A stretch of 64,000 bases of DNA, taken from positions 434,001 through 498,000 of the forward strand of contig CAVWNS010000014.1 of assembly GCA_963756495.1 (NCBI GenBank), read 5' to 3'. Below the pieces are notes generated by a model. The model saw only the letters and a list, made by a program, of their open reading frames with translations, did no database searches and had not been told where the DNA came from. The DNA comes from DATFDN01 sp963756495. Its GTDB lineage: Bacteria; Pseudomonadota; Alphaproteobacteria; Acetobacterales; Acetobacteraceae. Numbering within the stretch: the first letter of the stretch is position 1; the number at the start of each line of letters is the position of its first letter. Below are positions 1 to 8,913 of this stretch, in pieces. Made by a program: the position numbers and the translations under genes.

Positions 1-443
1 TCGGATTTCACCACGACGTCGTTGGCGCCGGTCAGCCGCGTGCCTTCGAATTGTTCGGCGAGCACGCTCACCCTGCCGTCAAGCTCGGTGCGGGTCAGCC
101 GCCGCGTGCCCAGCTCGCAGGTCACCAGACGGCCCTGCCGGTCACGCGTGTTGCCGTCCGGATATCCGGCGGGCTTGCGGAACAGGGCGACCGCTCCGGT
201 CTCCTCATCCCAGCGCATCAGCCGGTCGTTCGGGATATCGCTGAACAGGAGCTGGCGAAGGTCGCCGAACCACACCGGCCCCTCGGTGAAGCGGCAGCCG
301 GTCGCGATGCGCTCGATCGCCGCGTGGCCCAGCATGAGCGGCTCGAAGCGCGGATCGAGGACGAGGATGTCGGGATCGGGGTAGCGGATCGGCGCCGACA
401 TGTTCCATCGTGCGCCGCCCGATCCGGGTTCCGAACCGGCCAT
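1..443 (-). CDS. SMP-30/gluconolactonase family protein (3' end outside window)
   Basis: About 147 codons are visible and the C-terminus lies beyond the left edge. The translation has hallmarks of the SMP-30/gluconolactonase beta-propeller family: FTEGPVWFGD near residue 55, DGNTRDRQGRLVTCE near residue 100, and GANDVVVKS at the cut. Family members hydrolyse sugar lactones or related esters with a bound divalent metal; the substrate here is unknown. I chose the ATG at 443 because AGGGAGG lies six bases upstream; an in-frame ATG at 401 is the alternative. It is divergent from the thiolase gene at 621, with about 177 bp between the starts. A second SMP-30 relative lies at 37948-38871. Confidence 0.85.
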   Translation of the reverse strand, partial: MAGSEPGSGGARWNMSAPIRYPDPDILVLDPRFEPLMLGHAAIERIATGCRFTEGPVWFGDLRQLLFSDIPNDRLMRWDEETGAVALFRKPAGYPDGNTRDRQGRLVTCELGTRRLTRTELDGRVSVLAEQFEGTRLTGANDVVVKS

Positions 444-620
444 GGCTTCCCTCCCTGGGAGCGGCCTTGTCCGGCCGCCTCTCATTGTGTTCCGCGCTCA
501 GTCTCCATGCGGGGCTCCTGCCGTCAATGCGGCTCTCCGCGGCCCGACGGACACCGGGCGGTTGCCTTGCGTTGCGCCCGGCCGCATGCGAGAGGCGGCC
601 GGATATCGATGGAGGGCGCG

Positions 621-1802
621 ATGCAGCGCGAGGTGGTGGTGGTTTCCGGCGTTCGCACGGCGATCGGCGATTTCGGGGGCGGGCTGAAGGATGTGCCGCC
701 GACCGAACTGGGCGCGCAGGTGGTGCGCGAGGCCCTGCGCCGCGCCGAGGTCGCCGGCGAGGAGGTCGGGCATGTCGTGTTCGGCAACGTGATCCACACC
801 GAGGCCAAGGACATGTACCTGGCCCGCGTCGCCGCACTGAACGCCGGGGTGTCGCAGAACGCACCGGCGTTGACCCTGAATCGGCTATGCGGGTCCGGGC
901 TCCAGGCGATCGTCTCGGCCGCGCAGGGCATCCTGCTCGGCGACACCGACATCGCGGTGGGTGCGGGAGCGGAGAGCATGAGCCGCGCCGCCTATCTCGC
1001 CCAGGGCATGCGCTGGGGCGCACGCATGGGCAATTCGGCGATGATCGACATGATGCTCGCCGCGCTGCACGACCCATTCAACAACATCCACATGGGCGAG
1101 ACGGCAGAGAACCTGGCGGAATCGCACCAGATCACGCGCGCCCAGCAGGACGGGCTCGCGGCGGAATCGCACCGGCGCGCCGCGCGGGCGATCAAGGAGG
1201 GGCGGTTCAAGGACCAGATCCTTCCGATTCGCCTCAAGACGCGCAAGGGCGAGACAGTGTTCGATACCGACGAGCATGTGCGCGCCGACGTCACGGCCGA
1301 GGACCTCGCCAAGCTGCGCGCGGTGTTCCGCAAGGACGGCACGGTGACCGCCGGCAACGCCTCGGGCATCAATGACGGGGCGGCGGCGGTGGTGCTGATG
1401 GAGGCGGCCACGGCGGAGCGGCGCAACGCCAAGCCGCTCGGCCGGCTGGTCGCCTACGCCCATGCGGGCGTCGATCCGAAGGTCATGGGCATTGGCCCGG
1501 TCCCGGCGACGCGCGCGGCGCTGGAGCGCGCCGGGCTCAACCTCGACGAGATCGACGTGATCGAGTCCAACGAGGCGTTCGCCGCGCAGGCTTGCGCCGT
1601 CGCCAAGGACCTCGGTTTCGACCCGGAGAAGACGAACCCGAACGGATCGGGCATCTCGCTCGGTCATCCGGTGGGCGCGACCGGGGCGATGCTGACGGTC
1701 AAGGCGGTGTACGAGCTGAAGCGCACCGGCGGCCGCTATGCACTGGTGACGATGTGCATCGGGGGCGGCCAGGGGATCGCGGCGATCTTCGAGCGGGTAT
1801 GA
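621..1802 (+). CDS. bktB: acetyl-CoA C-acyltransferase (beta-ketothiolase, BktB type)
   Basis: The 393-residue product is a full-length thiolase. The nucleophilic cysteine is C90 in LNRLCGSGLQAI, the GHP histidine is H349 in ISLGHPVGATGA, and the second cysteine is C379 in MCIGGGQGIA. The sequence resembles the Cupriavidus BktB type along its whole length (recalled, not searched). It should condense acetyl-CoA with acyl-CoA, or run the reverse thiolysis, for PHA precursor synthesis or beta-oxidation in the cytoplasm. Start choice: GGAGGG at 611-616 sits just before ATG 621; the ATG at 609 overlaps that ribosome site. It stands alone, with the convergent hybrid kinase ending 24 bp downstream. 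Confidence 0.9.
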   Translation: MQREVVVVSGVRTAIGDFGGGLKDVPPTELGAQVVREALRRAEVAGEEVGHVVFGNVIHTEAKDMYLARVAALNAGVSQNAPALTLNRLCGSGLQAIVSAAQGILLGDTDIAVGAGAESMSRAAYLAQGMRWGARMGNSAMIDMMLAALHDPFNNIHMGETAENLAESHQITRAQQDGLAAESHRRAARAIKEGRFKDQILPIRLKTRKGETVFDTDEHVRADVTAEDLAKLRAVFRKDGTVTAGNASGINDGAAAVVLMEAATAERRNAKPLGRLVAYAHAGVDPKVMGIGPVPATRAALERAGLNLDEIDVIESNEAFAAQACAVAKDLGFDPEKTNPNGSGISLGHPVGATGAMLTVKAVYELKRTGGRYALVTMCIGGGQGIAAIFERV

Positions 1803-1826
1803 GCGCCGGATAGACCTCGCCAGCAA

Positions 1827-3611
1827 TCAAGGTCGGCTGAGCGCGTCCTGAATCACACGGGCCAGGTCGGCCTGGTGATACGGCTTTGCCAGCATCGGCA
1901 GCCCGGCCGTGGCATCCGAGGTCGCCTCTGGAGTCGCCGCAGCTGGGGTCGCCCCGGATGCACCGCTCGCGTGACCGGCCATGTAGCCGGAGGTGAGCAC
2001 GGCTCTCAAGCCCGGGCGCCGCTTCCGCGCCGCGCGCACCAGTTCGATCCCGTTCATGCCGCCGGGCATGACCATATCGGTCAGCAGGAGATCGATCTCC
2101 GGCGTGGCGGATGCGGCGAGCACTTGCAGCGCCTCGGGTCCACTGCCCGCCGCCAGGGGCGTGTAGCCGAGATCCTCGAGCTGCGCGATGACCAGCTCGC
2201 GCACGTCGGGATCGTCCTCGACGACGAGCACCGTGCCGGAGCCGCTGCGCCTCTCGGATTCGGGCGCGGATTGCGTCGTCCTGCCCCTGACTTGCGGGAG
2301 GTGGATGCGGATGGTGGTCCCCACGCCCGATGCGCTCTCGATGGTCAGGAAACCATCGGACTGCCGCACGAAGCCATAGACCTGGCTCAGGCCCAGGCCG
2401 GTGCCCTTGCCCGGCTCCTTGGTCGTGAAGAACGGCTCCGTCGCGCGCTCCAGCACCGCCGCCGGCATCCCCTTTCCGCTGTCCTCGACCGCGACGACGA
2501 CGTAGTCGCCCGCGCGTGCGTCGGGGTAGCGGCTGGCGGCGCGCGCATCGAGCGCCAGGTTGGCGCTGCGCACCGTGAGCCGGCCACCTCCGGGCATCGC
2601 GTCGCGGGCGTTGACGACCAGGTTGAGCAGCGCGGAACCGAACTGCGCGGGATCGACCCGGCAGGCGCCGGCGTGCGGGTCCAGAACGAACCCGACCTGG
2701 ATGGTCTCGTCGATCATGCGGGCGGCGAGCAACTCGAACTCGCGGATGAGGTCGTTGATCGGCCGTATCTCGGGCCGCAGGGTCTGACGGCGCGCGAACG
2801 CGAGCAGCTGACTGGTGAGCTGGGCGCCCCGCGCGGCCCCCTTCTGCGCGGTGCCGACGAGGCGTTCGAGCCGCTTGTCCCCGGCGACCGCACGGGAGAG
2901 CAGCTCGAGGCTGCCGGAGATGACGAGCAGGAGATTGTTGAAATCGTGAGCGACGCCGCCGGTGAGCTGGCCCACCGCTTCCATCTTCTGCGCCTGCCGC
3001 AGCGTATCCTCGGCCGCCCGGCGCTCGGTCACCTCGGTCTCGACCCGGCGTTCCAGCGTCTCGTTCATCCGGCGGAGCGCCTCCTCAGCCTGCCGCCGCT
3101 CCAGCGCCACGCCCAGCAGGTTGGCGACGCCTTGCAGGAAGTCGATGTCGTGCTCGGAGAACGCTCCGGACTCTTCGCTGTCGGCCTCCAGCACCCCATA
3201 AGCACGGCCGTCGCCGAGGAGGATGACGTTGACGGCCCGCTTGACGCCGTGCTCGAGGAGCAGGGCGGGCGTGCGAAATCGGTCCTCCGCAGTGAGATGA
3301 TTGGACAGCACCGGCTTGCCGGTGTGGAGCGCATAGCCCGCGGGCGAGTCCAGTTCGGCACCGATCGTCGCGTGCCCCACGACGCCCGGCTGCCATCCAA
3401 CGCCGGCCCGCACGAGCAACTGGTTTCGGTCGGGCAGATACTCCAGGACCTTGCAATAGCGCGTGCCGAGCCCCAGTGCGGCCAGGCGCGCCGCCTCGTG
3501 AAGCAGGCCGTCGAAATCAGTCTCGGAAAGGGCGTAGCGGCCGATCTGCGCAAGTAAGGCCTGTTGGCGCAAGCGCGCGGTGAGTTCGTCCGTGCTCGCA
3601 GTCGGCGGCAA
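1827..3611 (-). CDS. GAF-domain hybrid sensor histidine kinase with C-terminal receiver
   Basis: The 594-residue product has a GAF domain at about 25-175, a helical linker at 172-215, and a dimerisation/phosphoacceptor segment GGVAHDFNNLLLV with H222. An N box (LLNLVVNARDAM, about 328-339) and G boxes (DSGKGMP; GKGTGLGLSQ, about 401-410) follow. A receiver domain runs from about 460, with acceptor D512 in LLLTDMVMPGG and a conserved K in LAKPY. No membrane segment is seen, so it should sense a cytoplasmic signal through GAF. The receiver carries an Ala/Thr/Ser-rich insert before the AKPY motif. The start is TTG, three bases after the stop of the GH15 gene, so translation is probably coupled to it. 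Confidence 0.88.
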   Translation of the reverse strand: MPPTASTDELTARLRQQALLAQIGRYALSETDFDGLLHEAARLAALGLGTRYCKVLEYLPDRNQLLVRAGVGWQPGVVGHATIGAELDSPAGYALHTGKPVLSNHLTAEDRFRTPALLLEHGVKRAVNVILLGDGRAYGVLEADSEESGAFSEHDIDFLQGVANLLGVALERRQAEEALRRMNETLERRVETEVTERRAAEDTLRQAQKMEAVGQLTGGVAHDFNNLLLVISGSLELLSRAVAGDKRLERLVGTAQKGAARGAQLTSQLLAFARRQTLRPEIRPINDLIREFELLAARMIDETIQVGFVLDPHAGACRVDPAQFGSALLNLVVNARDAMPGGGRLTVRSANLALDARAASRYPDARAGDYVVVAVEDSGKGMPAAVLERATEPFFTTKEPGKGTGLGLSQVYGFVRQSDGFLTIESASGVGTTIRIHLPQVRGRTTQSAPESERRSGSGTVLVVEDDPDVRELVIAQLEDLGYTPLAAGSGPEALQVLAASATPEIDLLLTDMVMPGGMNGIELVRAARKRRPGLRAVLTSGYMAGHASGASGATPAAATPEATSDATAGLPMLAKPYHQADLARVIQDALSRP

Positions 3612-3614
3612 GCT

Positions 3615-5432
3615 TCAGTCCGCCCCGCGTTGGTGGGCGGGGCCGTTATCGGTCAGGTTGAAGGCCGTGTTGATCAGCGCGAGATGGGAGAAGGCCTGCG
3701 GGAAGTTGCCCACCAGCCGCCGCGTGCCGGGGTCGTACTCCTCCGATAGTAGGCCCACGTCGTTGCTCAGCGCCAGCAGCCGCTCGAACATCGCCTTGGC
3801 GTCGTCGTAGCGGCCTTGCAGCGCCATGTTGTCCGCCAGCCAGAAGCTGCACGCGAGGAACACGCCCTCGCTGCCGGCCAGTCCGTCGTCGGTGTGCTCG
3901 GTGGCGTAGCGTCGCACCAGGCCCTCGTGCATCAGCTCGCGCTCGATCGCGGCGACGGTGCCGCGCATCCGCGCGTCGGTGGCCGGGAGGAAGCCGACCA
4001 GCGGGATCATCAGCGTGCTCGCGTCCAGCGTGTTGCTGCCGAAAGCCTGCACAAAGCTCTGCTTACCCTCGTCGAAGCCCTGACGGCAGACCGTCGCATG
4101 GATCTGATCGCGCAGGCCGCGCCAGGACTCCAGCTTGTCCGTGATGTTCAATTCCTCGGCGGCCTTGACGATACGGTCGAGTGCGACCCAGGCCATCACC
4201 TTGGAGAAGGTAAACTGCTGACGCTCGCCGCGCACCTCCCAGATGCTGTCGTCGGGCTGCTGCCAGAGCGTGGCAAGGTGCTCCACGATTTCGCGCTGGA
4301 GTTCCCACGTCTCGTGCACCGGTGCGAGCCCGCCACGGGCACCCTGATAGAGTGCGTCCACCACCTCGCCAAATACGTCGATCTGTAGCTGCGTTTGAGC
4401 GTCATTGCCGATGCGAACCGGCTTGGCGCCCTGGTAACCGGCGAGCCACGGCGCCTCCCACTCGGTCAGTCGCCGCTCCCCGGCGAGGCCGTAGAGGGTC
4501 TGGAGCTGGGCCGGGCTGCCGGCCGCGCTACGGCGCAGCCAATCGCTCCAGGCGCGCGCCTCCTCGCGGTAGCCGGCCTGCATCAGCGCCAGCAAGGTGA
4601 AGGTGGCGTCGCGCAGCCAGCAGAAGCGGTAATCCCAGTTGCGGGCGCCGCCGAGCTGTTCGGGCAGTGAGGTGGTGGGCGCGGCGACGATGCCCCCGGT
4701 CGGCTCATAGGTCAGCGCCTTCAGGGTCAGCAGCGACCGCTGCACCGGCGCGCGCCAGATGCCCTTATAGGTGCCCCGGTGGCACCAGTCGGCCCAGAAC
4801 GCCAGGGTGTGGGTCAGGGCGACGTCGGGGTCGGGGACGGCTGGCGTGGGCAGGTGCGAGGCGCCATAGGCGAGGATAAAGAAAGCCTCCTCGCCGGCAT
4901 CGATCGTGAAATCGGCGACCGTGGTGAAATCGCGGCCCTCGAGCGGGATCGTGCTGTGCAGCACGACGAGCGACGGCCCGGCGATCGCGCGCACGCCGAA
5001 GCCGGTGCGCAGCCGCGTGACCCAAGGAATGACAGCGCCATACTCGAAGCGCAGCGCCAGCTCGAAGTTCAGGGCGACCTTTCCGCGCAGGCCGCGCACG
5101 ATCCGCACCACCGACGAACTGCTGGGGCCGACCGGCATGAAGTCGATCAGGCGGACCGCGCCGGCGTCGGTCTCGAAGTCGGTCTCCAGCACCAGGGTGC
5201 CGGGACGGTAGCGGCGGCTCACCCGGGCGCCCTGGTCGGCGGGGCCGATGCGCCAACGCCCGGCGCTCGGTGTGTCGAGCAGTGCGGCGAAGCACGCTTC
5301 GCCGTCGAAGCGGGGCCAGCACAGCCAATCGATCGAGCCCTGGCGGCTGACCAGCGCGGCAGTCATGCAGTCGCCGATCAGCGCGTAATCCTCGATGCGC
5401 GGCGCATACGCCGGTAACTGCGGTTCCATCAC
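3615..5432 (-). CDS. glycoside hydrolase family 15 protein (glucoamylase/trehalase-like)
   Basis: The 605-residue product opens with the trehalase-like N-terminal domain (YALIGDCMTAALVSRQGSID at about 16-35). The GH15 (alpha/alpha)6 catalytic domain contains RNWDYRFCWLRDA at 264-276. Glutamates in IWEVRGERQQFTFSK and LSEEYDPGTRRLVGN match the positions of the catalytic acid and base in this family. It probably cleaves alpha-glucosides such as trehalose or maltodextrins. No signal peptide is seen, so it should be cytoplasmic. It sits between a secreted small protein (its start is one base from that stop) and the hybrid kinase, in one minus-strand run. Confidence 0.88.
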   Translation of the reverse strand: MMEPQLPAYAPRIEDYALIGDCMTAALVSRQGSIDWLCWPRFDGEACFAALLDTPSAGRWRIGPADQGARVSRRYRPGTLVLETDFETDAGAVRLIDFMPVGPSSSSVVRIVRGLRGKVALNFELALRFEYGAVIPWVTRLRTGFGVRAIAGPSLVVLHSTIPLEGRDFTTVADFTIDAGEEAFFILAYGASHLPTPAVPDPDVALTHTLAFWADWCHRGTYKGIWRAPVQRSLLTLKALTYEPTGGIVAAPTTSLPEQLGGARNWDYRFCWLRDATFTLLALMQAGYREEARAWSDWLRRSAAGSPAQLQTLYGLAGERRLTEWEAPWLAGYQGAKPVRIGNDAQTQLQIDVFGEVVDALYQGARGGLAPVHETWELQREIVEHLATLWQQPDDSIWEVRGERQQFTFSKVMAWVALDRIVKAAEELNITDKLESWRGLRDQIHATVCRQGFDEGKQSFVQAFGSNTLDASTLMIPLVGFLPATDARMRGTVAAIERELMHEGLVRRYATEHTDDGLAGSEGVFLACSFWLADNMALQGRYDDAKAMFERLLALSNDVGLLSEEYDPGTRRLVGNFPQAFSHLALINTAFNLTDNGPAHQRGAD

Positions 5433-5433
5433 C

Positions 5434-5853
5434 TCAGCCCGCCCGCCCGTAGGCGCGCCGGCCGGCGTTGTCGGGGCACCAGCAGGTGGCCCCGGCAGCG
5501 ACCGGGGTGTTCATCGGACAGACATAGGCGCCGGCATAGCAGCTGCGCCCCCGGCTGCCCGGTGCATAGGCCTGCCCCCCGGTAGCAGGTGGCGTGTAGG
5601 TGACCGGCGGCGCGTAGACGACCCATGGCGGAGCGTAATAGAACGGCGGCGGATAAAACACGGGCGCCGGGTAGTAGAAGGCAGGCGGGAACGCCACGAA
5701 CGGGGAGAAGCCGAAGAACACGCCGACCCGCGCCTGCGCTGGCGGCGCGGTCGCCAGTCCGGCCAGCGCGATCCCGGCGCTCAGCGCCAGCGATGCCCGC
5801 CTAAGGAATCCTCCCTTCGGCGAGAACGGCAGAATGCGACGTGTGCCCGTCAT
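5434..5853 (-). CDS. secreted Pro/Tyr-rich protein of unknown function
   Basis: The 139-residue product has a basic N-terminus and a hydrophobic segment (ASLALSAGIALAGLATA) ending in an AQA-type signal-peptidase site near residue 41. The mature part is rich in Pro, Tyr and Phe in short PPxFYY-like units (FPPAFYYPAPVFYPPPFYY). A C-terminal segment has four Cys (SCYAGAYVC, CWCPDN), so disulphides in the periplasm are possible. I do not recognise a defined family. Its start overlaps the stop of the transglycosylase gene by four bases and its stop is one base from the GH15 start, so the genes are probably co-transcribed. Confidence 0.7.
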   Translation of the reverse strand: MTGTRRILPFSPKGGFLRRASLALSAGIALAGLATAPPAQARVGVFFGFSPFVAFPPAFYYPAPVFYPPPFYYAPPWVVYAPPVTYTPPATGGQAYAPGSRGRSCYAGAYVCPMNTPVAAGATCWCPDNAGRRAYGRAG

Positions 5854-7775
5854 GCCCCGCTCCCTGCAAAAACCCGTTCATGTCGAGCATGTGGGATGCG
5901 CAACGGGCGCGTCCAGTGGACGGTGCGCAGCCAGCCGGCCGCGGTGGCAACTCCCTCGGCAGTCGGCGCCACCTGGGGCCAGCGTCCCGCCGCCATGTCG
6001 TCGAGGCTGGGCGCCGGCAGCCCCAGGCGGGCGGCATAGATCCAGGTATTGGCGAGCGCGCGCTGCACGAAGCGGCGGGTCTCGGGCAGCGGGATCGCCT
6101 CGATGAACAGCATGGGATCGCCGTCGTCGCGCAGCCCCGGCGCCCAGCCCGCGACGCTGGATGGGCCGGCGTTGTAGCTCGCCAGAAGGCGGATCAGGTC
6201 GTCATGCACCGAGGGCAGTCCGGCGAGCGTGAGAAGCACGCGCTGGCCGAGCTCGAGGTTGATCCCCGGATCGTGCAGCGCCGCCGCCTTCAGACGCAGA
6301 TTGCCGCTGACCGCACGGGCCGTAATCGGCCTGATCTGCATGAGCCCATGCGCGCCCGCCGACGAGACCGCCGCAGCGTCGAAATTCGATTCGGTGCGCG
6401 CGACCCCATAGACGAGCGCGGGGTCCACCACGAACCCGCCAGTGGGGGCCAGGCGGTGCACCGGGAACAGCAAGGCGTCGTTTGGCACCGCGTCGGCGGT
6501 CTGGACCAGCCCTGCCAGTTGGGCGGCGAGATCGGTTAGGTGCGCGCCGGCGGTTGCCAGCAGCAATGCCCGGCGCAGCGGCGCGCTGTCGGCGACCTCG
6601 GGCCAGAGCGCGCGCAGTTCCGCCTCGGCGCGGCCCCTCTGGCCGACTTGCAGCAGCGCGAAGGCGCGCAAGCCGCGCGGCATCGACGCCAGCGCGTCCA
6701 CGTCCGCCTGCGAAAGAATCTCGCGGCCCAGGATCAGCCCGGTGCCCCAGCCCAGGATGTGGCGCGCGATCAGGCCGTGAAAGGTACGCCGCTCGACCGC
6801 GGCGCGGCGGAGCCAGGTCTGATAACCCACCGGATCGTGCAAGCGCAGCGCGGCGCGCGCCGCCCAGAACGCGCCCGCCGCGCGGACGGAGGCGGGCGCG
6901 ACCGGCGCGTGGGCGGCGCGGCTGAACCAGTCGAGCGCGCTCGCTAGCCGGCCGAGGCGCCACGCCGCCAAGCCGGCGACCAGCGCCGTGCACCCGGGCC
7001 GCGCCTCAGCCGGCACTTGCCGCCAGGCGGCGGTGGCCACCTCCAGCGCGGGGCTGTCCCAGCCATGCGTGAACAGGGCACGGGCAAGCTCGGTGCGCAG
7101 CTGCGCGGCGACCTCCGGAGGCAGGTCCTCTGCCGCATTGATGAGCCCCAAGGCGGTGCCGTATTCCTGGCCCTGCACCCGATCGAGCACGGCGCGCGCC
7201 AACGTCGGGTCCGGCGCGGGTCCGGAATCGGCGGGCGGCGCGTCCTCGGCACCCGTGCCGGCGGTCCGCTCAGGGGCCAGCCGGGCGGGCGCGCGGTCGG
7301 GCGGCAATGCGGCATCCTTCGGCAGGCGCCGGCGCAGCAGTGCGCGGATAATGGGGGCGTCGGGCTGATCGCCATAAGCAGCGAGCCAGGCTCGCAAGGC
7401 GGCCGGCTCTGCCCGGCGCGCGCGCCGAAGGGCGCGGTCGGCCAGGATGGGACCGTTCAGCAAGGGCGTGCTGAGCGCGGCGGCCTCCCGCTCGGCGGCG
7501 ACCATCTGGCCGGCCGCCTGGGCGGCGAACACGCGCCGCGCGAGCGCCGCGTCGGAGGGGCTCAGCGGCGTGGGCAGTGCGAGTTCAGCCGGGCTGCCCG
7601 GGGCGGCGCCGCGCGGCACGACCAGCGCGATCTGCTCTGCAGGATCGGCGATGTCGGCGGCGCCGGCGAGAATCGGAGCGCCGTCGATCACCCCCGATTG
7701 TTGCCCCAGGGCGGCGCAGGTCACCAGAACCAGATACGTCGCGGCGATCAGGACGGCCGCCAGTCCCGGCGGCAT
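5850..7775 (-). CDS. lytic murein transglycosylase (Slt70-like)
   Basis: The 641-residue product begins with a signal-type segment (MPPGLAAVLIAATYLVLV). A long helical region with TPR/SEL-like character follows, then a C-terminal lysozyme-like domain. Catalytic Glu lies in VARTESNFD, followed by AGAHGLMQI and LLASYNAGPSSV, the standard SLT motifs. It should cleave peptidoglycan between MurNAc and GlcNAc in the periplasm, forming 1,6-anhydro ends. I chose ATG 7775 so that the signal peptide is terminal. An upstream in-frame TTG at 7856 would add 27 residues before it. It is probably the first gene of a run that continues through the GH15 and kinase genes. Confidence 0.87.
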   Translation of the reverse strand: MPPGLAAVLIAATYLVLVTCAALGQQSGVIDGAPILAGAADIADPAEQIALVVPRGAAPGSPAELALPTPLSPSDAALARRVFAAQAAGQMVAAEREAAALSTPLLNGPILADRALRRARRAEPAALRAWLAAYGDQPDAPIIRALLRRRLPKDAALPPDRAPARLAPERTAGTGAEDAPPADSGPAPDPTLARAVLDRVQGQEYGTALGLINAAEDLPPEVAAQLRTELARALFTHGWDSPALEVATAAWRQVPAEARPGCTALVAGLAAWRLGRLASALDWFSRAAHAPVAPASVRAAGAFWAARAALRLHDPVGYQTWLRRAAVERRTFHGLIARHILGWGTGLILGREILSQADVDALASMPRGLRAFALLQVGQRGRAEAELRALWPEVADSAPLRRALLLATAGAHLTDLAAQLAGLVQTADAVPNDALLFPVHRLAPTGGFVVDPALVYGVARTESNFDAAAVSSAGAHGLMQIRPITARAVSGNLRLKAAALHDPGINLELGQRVLLTLAGLPSVHDDLIRLLASYNAGPSSVAGWAPGLRDDGDPMLFIEAIPLPETRRFVQRALANTWIYAARLGLPAPSLDDMAAGRWPQVAPTAEGVATAAGWLRTVHWTRPLRIPHARHERVFAGSGA

Positions 7776-7931
7776 GGGCCGGGCGGTTGCGCAACACGAA
7801 ACCTGTGGGTCCGTCCCCCGCACGGCTTGCTCTCCGAACCATTGCGTTGTCCGCAATGCGCGAGGCCGGGCAGAAGTTCCTTGACTTTCCGATGATCTTC
7901 AAAATTCAGGCGCTTACGAGTCGGAGTGGCC

Positions 7932-8831
7932 TCACTTGGGCGCCAGCTCCCGGTCGATCCGTCGCCGCAGGAGGCGCAGCTCGGCCCAGGCGGTGGGGCG
8001 TCCGTCGGGGTCCGTCCGGAGCTGCGCGGGCGCGGCAATGGGCAGGCAGGGCAGCGGGGCCTCGCGGCCGGGGATCGGGGCTTCGGTGAACCGTCCGCGC
8101 GCGGGCCGGCGCTCCGCTCCCAGCAGAGCCCGCACGGGCAGCGGGCCGAGCAGCACGGCCAGTCGCGTGCCGGACAGGGCGATCAGCCGATGCAGGAACG
8201 GCAGGCAGATCGCCAGCTCGGCGGGGCTGGGCGGCCGCTCCCCGGGCGGGCGCCACGGGATCAGCGGGGCCAGCAGCAGGCGTTCGCGTGCCAGGCCGAT
8301 GCTGGCGAGCATCGCGTCCAGGTAGGCGCCTGCCGCGCCGGCCATCGGCCGCCCGGCGCGGTCGTCCTCGGCGCTCGGCGGCGGCGCGATGACCAGCAGG
8401 GTGGCGTCCGGGTCGCCCTCGAACAGCACCGGGCCGGTTGCGGTATCGCGCAGCACGCAACCGTCGAACCCGGCGATCGCTGCACGCAGCGCGGCCGGTG
8501 AGTCGCAGGAAGCCGCGATCTGCGCGGCGCGCTCGGCGGCCGGCACCTGCGCTCCAGGGCCGGGTATTGCAGGGCCGGGTGTTGCAGGGCCGGGTGTTGC
8601 CGGGCTGGGCGTCGCAGGGCTGGGCGTCGCAGGGCTGGAGGGCGCCTGCCGGCGGCGTGGGGCGACCTGTGCGTCGGGAACGTCGGGGGACGCTTCCGCG
8701 GGCGGAGCGCGGGTGAGCCGCGCGCGCGCGTCCCCGCTGGGGGCGAGCCGATCCACCGGGTCCTCGCCCACCGCCTCGTCCGCGCCCCAGGCGACAAGCA
8801 GTCGCAGCGCCGTCAGCGCGTCCGCGTCCAT
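7932..8831 (-). CDS. uracil-DNA glycosylase family protein, divergent active-site motif
   Basis: The 299-residue product has a low-complexity linker at about 65-95 made of PATPS/PATPG repeats, then a UDG-fold domain. Recognisable family-4 features are FDGCVLRDTAT, PLIPWRPPGERPPSPAE, CLPFLHRLIAL and LAVLLGPLPVRALLG. The usual GEAPG motif that lines the uracil pocket reads IAPPPSAEDDRAGRPM here, so the glycine-rich start is lost. Cysteines that could bind an iron-sulphur cluster are present in SCDSP, FDGC, ICLPF and PCLPI. The protein may be a weak or repurposed glycosylase. It is divergent from ETF-QO with 82 bp between starts. Confidence 0.78.
   Translation of the reverse strand: MDADALTALRLLVAWGADEAVGEDPVDRLAPSGDARARLTRAPPAEASPDVPDAQVAPRRRQAPSSPATPSPATPSPATPGPATPGPAIPGPGAQVPAAERAAQIAASCDSPAALRAAIAGFDGCVLRDTATGPVLFEGDPDATLLVIAPPPSAEDDRAGRPMAGAAGAYLDAMLASIGLARERLLLAPLIPWRPPGERPPSPAELAICLPFLHRLIALSGTRLAVLLGPLPVRALLGAERRPARGRFTEAPIPGREAPLPCLPIAAPAQLRTDPDGRPTAWAELRLLRRRIDRELAPK
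8554..8640. repeat. 15-bp minisatellite inside the uracil-DNA glycosylase gene
   Basis: Five full and one partial copies of a 15-base unit lie head to tail at 8554-8568, 8569-8583, 8584-8598, 8599-8613 and 8614-8628, with a partial copy to 8640. A representative unit is gcagggccgggtgtt. Two sub-variants (ccgggtgtt and ctgggcgtc) alternate by block. The unit length keeps the frame and encodes the PATPS/PATPG linker, so copy number can change without breaking the gene. Confidence 0.9.
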
Positions 8832-8913
8832 GCGCCTGTGTGGCCCGGGTGCGCGGCCTTGCGCAACCGCGCGGGTTGCCTAGTTTGGCCCGGCCAAAGG
8901 GGGGAGAGCAGGC

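Noticed and set aside
51..608. N-terminal extension of the thiolase to 583 codons
   Set aside because: The extension has no homology-like motif and overlaps the divergent SMP-30 gene; family length is about 393.
5395..6039. Plus-strand frames opposite the Pro/Tyr-rich gene and the transglycosylase
   Set aside because: They are Arg-rich shadows of minus-strand genes that have signal peptides and tight operon spacing.
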